From assembly GCA_022701925.1 (NCBI GenBank), contig JAKONM010000328.1, positions 1 to 15,619 on the forward strand: a DNA stretch of 15,619 nucleotides. Direction: 5' to 3'. This stretch comes from Microbacteriaceae bacterium. Its GTDB lineage: Bacteria > Actinomycetota > Actinomycetes > Actinomycetales > Microbacteriaceae. The number at the start of each line of letters is the position of its first letter. The stretch's first letter is position 1. Both the position numbers and the translations under genes were made by a program. The notes under the pieces were generated by a model. That model was not told where the DNA came from. It saw nothing but the letters and a program-made list of their open reading frames with translations, and ran no database searches. Positions 1 through 5,079 of this stretch are shown here, in pieces.

Positions 1-279
1 GGTCGACATCCAGAACGGCACCGCCCGGTCGAGCCCGACATCCAGGTCACCGAGATGGATGTCGGCGTCGGACAGCAGGAAGTCACCGTCCGGGAAGCAC
101 ATCGGGGAGCTGCCGTCGCAGCACCCGCCCGACTGGTGGAACATCAGAGGTCCGTGCAGGTCGGTCATCTTGCGCAGCAGGTCCACCGCCGCCGGGGTGG
201 CGTCCACGCGACGGGCGCCGGCGGGGTCGCCACCGGAGCCCGAGGGGGTGTCGCGGGCGCCCCCCGGCAGCGTGCTCAT
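1..279 (-). CDS. DUF779 domain protein, N-terminal part (runs off the window)
   Basis: Ninety-three codons are visible on the minus strand and the frame is still open at base 1, so the C-terminus is missing. After a Gly/Ser/Pro-rich N-terminus (residues 1-30) comes the family signature: an MFHQSGGCCDGSSPMC stretch at about residues 49-64, then FPDGDFLLSDADIHLG. The three clustered cysteines and the histidine could bind a metal or take part in redox chemistry, but this is inference. The ATG overlaps the TGA of the upstream aldehyde dehydrogenase by one base (TGATG at 281-277) and no Shine-Dalgarno is seen, so translation is probably coupled to the dehydrogenase. DUF779 proteins are recurrent partners of this dehydrogenase type. 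Their biochemical role is not known to me; a helper or maturation role for the dehydrogenase is a guess. Confidence 0.85.
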   Translation of the reverse strand, partial: MSTLPGGARDTPSGSGGDPAGARRVDATPAAVDLLRKMTDLHGPLMFHQSGGCCDGSSPMCFPDGDFLLSDADIHLGDLDVGLDRAVPFWMST

Positions 280-1862
280 CAGAAGAACCCGAGGGCGTCG
301 GGTGAGTAGCTGACGAGCAGGTTCTTGGTCTGCTGGTAGTGGTCCAGCATCATCTTGTGGTTCTCGCGCCCGATCCCGGACTGCTTGTAGCCGCCGAACG
401 CGGCGTGCGCCGGGTACTGGTGGTAGCAGTTCGTCCACACCCGGCCGGCCTTGATGCCCCGGCCCATCCGGTAGGCCCGCGAGCTGTCCCGGGTCCACAC
501 GCCCGCGCCCAGCCCGTAGAGGGTGTCGTTGGCGATCTTGAGCGCGTCGGCCTCGTCGTCGAAGGTGGTCACCGAGACCACCGGCCCGAAGATCTCCTCC
601 TGGAAGATACGCATCGAGTTGTCGCCCTGGAACACGGTGGGCTGCACGAAGTATCCGCCCGACAGATCGCCACCGAGGTCGGCCCGGGCGCCGCCGGTCA
701 GGACCTTCGCGCCCTCCTTCCGGCCGATGTCGAGGTAGGACAGGATCTTCTCGAGCTGATCGTTGGACGCCTGCGCGCCCATGGTGGTCGCGGTGTCCAG
801 CGGGTTGCCCTGCACGATGGCCTCGACCCGCTCGATCGCCTTGGGCAGGAAGTCGCTGGCGATGCTGGACTGGATGAGCGCCCGGGACGGGCACGTGCAG
901 ACCTCGCCCTGGTTGAGAGCGAACATCGTGAAGCCCTCGAGCGACTTGTCGAAGAAGGCGTCGTTGGCCGACGCCACGTCGTCGAAGAAGATGTTCGGCG
1001 ACTTGCCGCCCAGCTCCAGGGTCACCGGGATGATGTTCTGCGAGGCGTACTGCATGATCAGCCGGCCGGTGGTGGTCTCCCCGGTGAAGGCGACCTTGCG
1101 CACCCGGCGGTGGGAGGCGAGCGGGGCGCCGGCCTCGAAGCCGAACCCGTTGACGATGTTCAGCACGCCGGCCGGGATCAGGTCGCGGATCAGGTCCATC
1201 AGCACGTGGATGGAGGCGGGGGTCTGCTCGGCCGGCTTCAGCACGATGCAGTTGCCGGCGGCCAGCGCGGGCGCCAGCTTCCACACCGCCATCAGGATCG
1301 GGAAGTTCCACGGGATGATCTGGGCGACCACGCCCAGCGGCTCGTGGAAGTGGTACGCGATGGTGTCGTGGTCGATCTCGGACACCCCGCCCTCCTGGGC
1401 GCGGATCGCGCCGGCGAAGTAGCGGAAGTGGTCGATCGCCAGCGGCAGGTCGGCGGCCAGGGTCTCGCGCACCGGCTTGCCGTTCTCCCACGTCTCGGCG
1501 ACCGCGAGCATCTCGAGGTTCGCCTCCATGCGGTCCGCGATGCGGGTCAGCATCAGGGCGCGCTCGGCGGGGGAGGTGCGGCTCCAGGAGGGGAACGCCT
1601 TCCAGCCGGCCTCGACGGCGGCGTCGACGTCCTTCGCCGTGCCGCGGGCCATCTCGGTGAACGGCTTGCCGGTCACCGGGCTGATGTCGTCGAAGTACCG
1701 GCCCTCAGCCGGCGGCAGGTAGCGGCCCCCGATGAAGTGGTCGTAACGCGGCCTGTAGGCCATCACCGCGCCCTGGGAGCCCGGCGCCGCGTAGACCTGC
1801 GGCGCATCGGTGGAGGGGGTGTCGACCGTGGCTTCCGCCCCGGCGTCAGCGAACATCGTCAT
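279..1862 (-). CDS. NAD(P)-dependent aldehyde dehydrogenase, AcoD/ExaC/AldB type
   Basis: A 527-residue cytosolic enzyme that should oxidise acetaldehyde or other short aldehydes to the acid. Family hallmarks are present: PWNF at about residues 184-187 (Asn186 for the oxyanion hole), a TGETTTGR cofactor loop near 260, the general-base Glu283 in LELGGKSPN, and the nucleophile Cys322 in NQGEVCTCPSR. The C-terminal run HYQQTKNLLVSY and the GFF end are typical of the AcoD/ExaC/AldB group, as I remember those sequences. I chose the ATG at 1862 because GGGAGGA lies 7 bases upstream; an in-frame ATG at 1895 would add 11 residues but has no such site. It lies downstream of a GAF regulator on the same strand and overlaps the DUF779 gene by one base, forming an aldehyde-responsive unit. 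The exact substrate cannot be read from sequence. Confidence 0.95.
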   Translation of the reverse strand: MTMFADAGAEATVDTPSTDAPQVYAAPGSQGAVMAYRPRYDHFIGGRYLPPAEGRYFDDISPVTGKPFTEMARGTAKDVDAAVEAGWKAFPSWSRTSPAERALMLTRIADRMEANLEMLAVAETWENGKPVRETLAADLPLAIDHFRYFAGAIRAQEGGVSEIDHDTIAYHFHEPLGVVAQIIPWNFPILMAVWKLAPALAAGNCIVLKPAEQTPASIHVLMDLIRDLIPAGVLNIVNGFGFEAGAPLASHRRVRKVAFTGETTTGRLIMQYASQNIIPVTLELGGKSPNIFFDDVASANDAFFDKSLEGFTMFALNQGEVCTCPSRALIQSSIASDFLPKAIERVEAIVQGNPLDTATTMGAQASNDQLEKILSYLDIGRKEGAKVLTGGARADLGGDLSGGYFVQPTVFQGDNSMRIFQEEIFGPVVSVTTFDDEADALKIANDTLYGLGAGVWTRDSSRAYRMGRGIKAGRVWTNCYHQYPAHAAFGGYKQSGIGRENHKMMLDHYQQTKNLLVSYSPDALGFF

Positions 1863-1888
1863 GGAATCGTCCTCCCGGACCTCGTCGT

Positions 1889-1909
1889 CCGGCACGGGTC
1901 GCGTGCCGG
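1889..1909. repeat. 8-bp inverted repeat in the aldehyde dehydrogenase leader
   Basis: CCGGCACG (1889-1896) and CGTGCCGG (1902-1909) are perfect reverse complements around a 5-base spacer. The repeat sits just downstream of the proposed -10, at or next to the expected transcription start, and 27-47 bases upstream of the dehydrogenase ATG. It could be an operator for the adjacent GAF regulator or a hairpin in the 5' leader. The sequence is clear; the function is inference. Confidence 0.45.
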
Positions 1910-1914
1910 GGGCG

Positions 1915-1920
1915 ACGGTA
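1915..1920 (-). promoter_or_regulatory. Candidate -10 (TACCGT) for the aldehyde dehydrogenase operon
   Basis: On the minus strand TACCGT (1920-1915) fits the TANNNT actinobacterial -10 pattern. It lies in the 109-base gap between the regulator stop and the dehydrogenase start. The same hexamer appears upstream of the regulator gene itself (3208-3203). No convincing -35 is seen, which would fit an activator-dependent promoter. This is prediction only. Confidence 0.35.
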
Positions 1921-1971
1921 GGCGCGGGCGGGTTGCGCCCCGTTGCACCGCGTGTCGGGCCGATCGGGGGA

Positions 1972-3168
1972 TCAGCGGAGGGCGTCGAGCCTCGAGACCA
2001 CCCCGGCCCGCTTCGGCGACCGCGCGGGCAGCAGTTGCAGCGCGGTCTCGAGCGGCGCCGGGTCCCCGGGTGCGAGCCGGTCGACGTAGGCGACGAGCAG
2101 CTCCGGGGAGGCGCCCTGCAGCAGGGACTCCCGCAGCCGCCCCTCCACCTCGGCCCGCACCTCCTCGATCCCGGGGGCGACGGAGGCCGGCAGCACGGGT
2201 CCGGCGCAGGCGTCGAGGGCGGCCCGGTGGGCGCCGCGGTCGAGCAGCGCCAGCAGCACCCGGGCGTCGAGGTCGAGCGGCACGGCCAGCCGGTAGGGCC
2301 GGGCCAGGGGCACCAGCGCGGGCGCGACGCCCTGCAGCACGTGGCGCAGCCGCACCATCTCGGCCCGCACCGTGACCACGGCGTCGGAGCGGCCGTGCAC
2401 CAGCTCGGCCAGCCGCTCGGCCGAGAGCCCGGCGCGGTGCCAGGCCAGCAGGGTCAGCAGCTCGGCGTGGCGCACGGAGAGCTCGACGGTCGCGCCGCCC
2501 GCGGTCAGCGCGGCGGTGTCGCGGCCCAGCACCGCCAGCCGGGGGGCGCGCGCCGGTGCCGCCGGCCGTCGGCGCCGGCGGGGCTGCTGGAGGCGCTGCA
2601 GCAGCAGCTCGCGCTCCACCGCGGCGGCGGTCGCGGCCAGCAGGGGCAGCGCGTCGGGGCGCACGACGTCGGGACCGCCCGTGATGTCGATCACGCCCAG
2701 GGTCTCGTGGGTCCGCAGGTCGTGCACGGGCACGGCGGAGCAGCTCCAGTCGCGCACCTGCTGCGCGAAGTGCTCGCCGCCTGCGATCTGCACTCCGGCG
2801 TCCAGCGCCAGGGCGGTGCCCGGCGCGGAGGTGCCGACCCGCCGCTCCGACCAGTCGGCGCCGGCCATGAAGCGCATCGACTCCGCGCGGCGCACCAGGC
2901 CCGGGTCGCCCTCGACCCACAGCAGGCGGCCGGCGGCGTCCCCGACCGCCACGACGACGCCGCTGCCCGGGTCGGCGTCGCGCACCAGCAGCGCGCGGAT
3001 CACCGGCAGCGCGGCGGCCAGGGGGTGGGCCTCCCGCGCCGCGGCGAGGTCGTCGCCGTCGAGCGGCTCGGAGGCCTCCGCCCGGTCCGGGGAGAGGCGC
3101 CCGGCGCGCGCACGGGCCCAGGACTCGGCCACCAGGCGCCGCGGCGTCGATCGGCGCTCCGCGGCCAT
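1972..3168 (-). CDS. GAF-domain transcriptional activator (AcoR-like sensor, winged-helix C-terminus)
   Basis: 398 residues. The N-terminal part (about 10-165) is AcoR-like: LVAESWARA followed by a GAF domain with FMAGADWSERRVGT, GTALALD, GGEHF and WSCSAVPVHD motifs. This domain normally senses a small metabolite such as an aldehyde or acetoin-related compound. Unlike classical AcoR there is no AAA+ sigma-54 ATPase and no Fis helix. Instead a basic linker (QQPRRRRRP, about 195-202) leads to an OmpR/SARP-like winged helix (about 210-290) with SVRHAELLTLLAWHRAGLSAERLAELV. A helical tail that may be BTAD-like follows (about 300-395). The ATG at 3168 is preferred because GGGAGGA lies 6 bases upstream; an earlier GTG at 3204 is less likely. 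It probably activates the downstream dehydrogenase-DUF779 pair through ordinary sigma-70-type RNA polymerase. The ligand is unknown. Confidence 0.88.
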   Translation of the reverse strand: MAAERRSTPRRLVAESWARARAGRLSPDRAEASEPLDGDDLAAAREAHPLAAALPVIRALLVRDADPGSGVVVAVGDAAGRLLWVEGDPGLVRRAESMRFMAGADWSERRVGTSAPGTALALDAGVQIAGGEHFAQQVRDWSCSAVPVHDLRTHETLGVIDITGGPDVVRPDALPLLAATAAAVERELLLQRLQQPRRRRRPAAPARAPRLAVLGRDTAALTAGGATVELSVRHAELLTLLAWHRAGLSAERLAELVHGRSDAVVTVRAEMVRLRHVLQGVAPALVPLARPYRLAVPLDLDARVLLALLDRGAHRAALDACAGPVLPASVAPGIEEVRAEVEGRLRESLLQGASPELLVAYVDRLAPGDPAPLETALQLLPARSPKRAGVVSRLDALR

Positions 3169-3202
3169 GACGCGTCCTCCCGTCCCCGTCGACGTGGCGC
3201 AC

Positions 3203-3208
3203 ACGGTA
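3203..3208 (-). promoter_or_regulatory. Candidate -10 (TACCGT) for the GAF regulator
   Basis: TACCGT on the minus strand at 3208-3203, about 35 bases upstream of the chosen start codon. That leaves room for a short leader carrying the GGGAGGA ribosome site. It is identical to the candidate -10 of the aldehyde dehydrogenase. No clear -35 is visible. Confidence 0.3.
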
Positions 3209-3265
3209 GCCGCGCGGGACGCCCGGCGGAACCCCCTGCGCGCGGTGCCCGCTCCGTCTCGGCCG

Positions 3266-3271
3266 TATCCT
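3266..3271 (+). promoter_or_regulatory. Candidate -10 (TATCCT) giving a leaderless glutaredoxin mRNA
   Basis: TATCCT ends 7 bases before the glutaredoxin ATG. This is the spacing expected if transcription starts at the A of the start codon. There is no Shine-Dalgarno in the 7 bases between (GGTCGGC), which supports leaderless expression, a common mode in actinobacteria. Confidence 0.45.
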
Positions 3272-3278
3272 GGTCGGC

Positions 3279-3527
3279 ATGAGCGAGACGAGCGGCATCA
3301 CCATGTACGGCGCGGACTGGTGCCGCGACTGCCGGCGGTCCAAGGCCTACCTGGACGCTCAGGGCGTCGAGTACCGCTACGTGGACGTGGAGGCCTCGAA
3401 GGAGGCCGCTGACGAGGCGATGGCGGTCAGCGGCCGCCCGAACATCCCGGTGATCGTGTTCCCGGACGGCTCCCACGTGGTCGAGCCCTCCGACGAGACC
3501 CTGGCCGCGAAGCTCGCCGTCGTCTGA
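3279..3527 (+). CDS. Glutaredoxin-family / mycoredoxin-like thiol oxidoreductase
   Basis: 82 residues, the normal length for a bacterial single-domain glutaredoxin. The thioredoxin-fold active site is WCRDC (residues 14-18) after the first beta strand (ITMYGAD). The cis-proline region is PNIPVIVF (about 54-61), followed by a DGSHVVEPSD loop. CRDC differs from the CGYC of mycoredoxin-1 and the CPYC of classical glutaredoxins, so its preference for mycothiol, glutathione or thioredoxin reductase is not clear. It is transcribed divergently from the GAF regulator, with a 110-base gap between start codons, and is probably a single-gene, leaderless transcript. A functional link to the aldehyde module is possible but unsupported. 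Confidence 0.88.
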   Translation: MSETSGITMYGADWCRDCRRSKAYLDAQGVEYRYVDVEASKEAADEAMAVSGRPNIPVIVFPDGSHVVEPSDETLAAKLAVV

Positions 3528-3575
3528 ACCGACCACGGCGGGCGGCGTCGCGGGTCGGCGGCGCCCCCGGAGCGC

Positions 3576-4283
3576 TCAGTCGACGCGCACCTGCTCGGCG
3601 ATCGAGCCGCCCGCGGCCAGCACGGAGGTGTCGAGCGCGGCGACCACGAAGGTGAAGCCGAGCTCCAGGAAGCGTCTGGCTCGCGGCACCGTGGCGCCGA
3701 AGGCCCCGGCCGTCACCCCTGCCTCGGCGCAGGCGGCGACGACGCGGCGCAGCGGGGACTCGGGCGACTCGTCGGCCAGCAGGGCGTCGACGGTCGTGCC
3801 GAGGCTCAGCGACAGGTCGAACGGCCCCACGAAGACCAGGTCCAGGTCGGGCGTCGCGGCGATGCGCGCCACGTCGGCCAGCCCCGCGGCGGTCTCCACC
3901 ATCACGCCCGTGAAGGGGCGGAAGCCGTCGGCCGGCGCGAGGAACGGCAGCGGGCCCGAGCTGCGGCGCCCGCGCGGCGGCCAGTGCGCGGCCGCGACCG
4001 CCGCCTCGGCCTCCTCCGCGCTGTCGACCAGCGGCACGATCACGCCGTCGGCACCGCCGTCCAGGGCCCGGCCGATCAGGTCGACGGCGTTCGCGCGGGG
4101 CCGCACCAGCACGGGCACGCGGTGCTCGCCGCGGTGCTCGAACGTCTCCCGCACCGCGCGGTCGTCGAAGTGGCCGTGCTGCTGGTCCAGCAGCACCCAG
4201 TCGAAGCCGGCGTGCTCCAGCAGCGCCGCCGTGCGCGGCTCCCCGAGCAGCGCCCACACCCCCAGCGAGACGTCCTGCGTCAT
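3576..4283 (-). CDS. HpcH/HpaI aldolase / citrate lyase family protein
   Basis: 235 residues, slightly shorter than the usual 250-260. A class II, metal-dependent pyruvate-type aldolase is expected. Visible family residues are DQQHG (His36, catalytic-base position), VLVRPR (Arg61, substrate carboxylate), VMVETAAG (Glu130, metal ligand) and FVGPFDLS (Asp156, metal ligand). The stretch between about residues 100 and 125 (PPRGRRSSGP then FLAPADGF) is shorter than in HpaI, so the active-site lid or oligomer contacts may differ. The ATG at 4283 is chosen for GGAGGTG 5 bases upstream. The gene starts 23 bases after the stop of the PrmC-like methyltransferase, so it is the last cistron of the leftward operon that begins with the fatty acyl-CoA reductase. 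The substrate is unknown, and any role in lipid metabolism is unsupported. Confidence 0.88.
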   Translation of the reverse strand: MTQDVSLGVWALLGEPRTAALLEHAGFDWVLLDQQHGHFDDRAVRETFEHRGEHRVPVLVRPRANAVDLIGRALDGGADGVIVPLVDSAEEAEAAVAAAHWPPRGRRSSGPLPFLAPADGFRPFTGVMVETAAGLADVARIAATPDLDLVFVGPFDLSLSLGTTVDALLADESPESPLRRVVAACAEAGVTAGAFGATVPRARRFLELGFTFVVAALDTSVLAAGGSIAEQVRVD

Positions 4284-4306
4284 GACCGCACCTCCGGGTG
4301 CCGACG

Positions 4307-5074
4307 CTACCGATGCGCGCCGGGGAGGAGCGGCAGGACCCCGATCGCCACGGTGCCGTCGACCTCGTCGTCGGTGACGACCTCGGCGCTCAGGCCGGCG
4401 CCCTCGAGCAGCAGCGCGGTCCAGGCGGCCTGCGTGCGGCCGGTCTCGATCAGCACCGCGCCGCCCGGGGCGAGCCACGCGGGCGCCGCCGCCGCGATGC
4501 GCCGTTGCAGCGCCAGGCCGTCCGCGCCGCCGTCCAGGGCCAGGGCCGGCTCGAACTCGCGCGCCTCCCGCGGCATGCCGGCGATGCGGTCGGTCGGCAC
4601 GTAGGGCGCGTTCACCGCCAGCACGTCCACGCGGCCCCGCAGGGCGTCGGGCAGGGCGCCGAACAGGTCGCCGGCGTGCACGCCGCCCCGGCCCGCCAGC
4701 GTGCGGAGCGCGTTGGCGACCGCGGCCGGGTCCAGATCGGCCGCGTGCAGGACGACACCGGGCACCTCGTGCGCGACGACGAGCCCCACTGCACCCGTGC
4801 CGCAGCAGAGGTCCACGACCGTCGAACCGGGGCGCGCCAGCGCCGCCGCCCGCCGCGCCAGCAGCTCCGTCCGCCGCCGCGGCACGAAGACGTGCGGGTC
4901 CACGGGCACCCGCAGGCCGCAGAAGGCCGCCCAGCCGAGCAGCGGCTCGAGGGGCTCGCCGGCGACGCGGCGGGCGAGCAGGGCGCCGTCCGGGTCGCCC
5001 GCCTCGGCCAGCAGGGCGGCCTCCTCCTCGGCGAAGACGACCCCGGCTGCGCGCAGACGGGCGACCGCGTCCAC
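4307..5074 (-). CDS. PrmC-related protein-glutamine-N5 methyltransferase homologue (TIGR03704-like)
   Basis: 255 residues if the GTG at 5074 is used; no ATG is available. The protein has an N-terminal helical domain (about 1-75), then FVPRRRTELLARRA, AdoMet motif I VDLCCGTGAVGL, the acidic loop AADLDPAAV, and the motif IV position NAPYVPTDRIAGMPREAREFEP, followed by LDGGADGL. True PrmC/HemK has NPPY; NAPY with the REFEP and DGGADGL context is typical of the related family of unknown target. It probably transfers a methyl group to a side-chain amide of some protein, but the target cannot be named. The GTG lies 5 bases after the TGA of the FAR-HAD gene, without a good ribosome site, suggesting translational coupling. 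A CTG at 5083 overlapping that TGA is an alternative start. Confidence 0.85.
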   Translation of the reverse strand: MDAVARLRAAGVVFAEEEAALLAEAGDPDGALLARRVAGEPLEPLLGWAAFCGLRVPVDPHVFVPRRRTELLARRAAALARPGSTVVDLCCGTGAVGLVVAHEVPGVVLHAADLDPAAVANALRTLAGRGGVHAGDLFGALPDALRGRVDVLAVNAPYVPTDRIAGMPREAREFEPALALDGGADGLALQRRIAAAAPAWLAPGGAVLIETGRTQAAWTALLLEGAGLSAEVVTDDEVDGTVAIGVLPLLPGAHR

Positions 5075-5079
5075 GCCGG

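Noticed and set aside
1863..1895. An 11-residue longer N-terminus for the aldehyde dehydrogenase
   Set aside because: The ATG at 1862 has a good GGGAGGA 7 bases away; using 1895 would put that ribosome site inside the coding region.
339..2375. A 678-codon plus-strand frame opposite the aldehyde dehydrogenase
   Set aside because: Low-complexity His/Arg/Gly/Ala sequence with no domains; shadow of the real gene on the other strand.
3529..3558. CCGACC/GGTCGG inverted repeat between the convergent glutaredoxin and aldolase genes as a terminator
   Set aside because: Only 6 bp with an 18-base loop and no T tract; could easily arise by chance.
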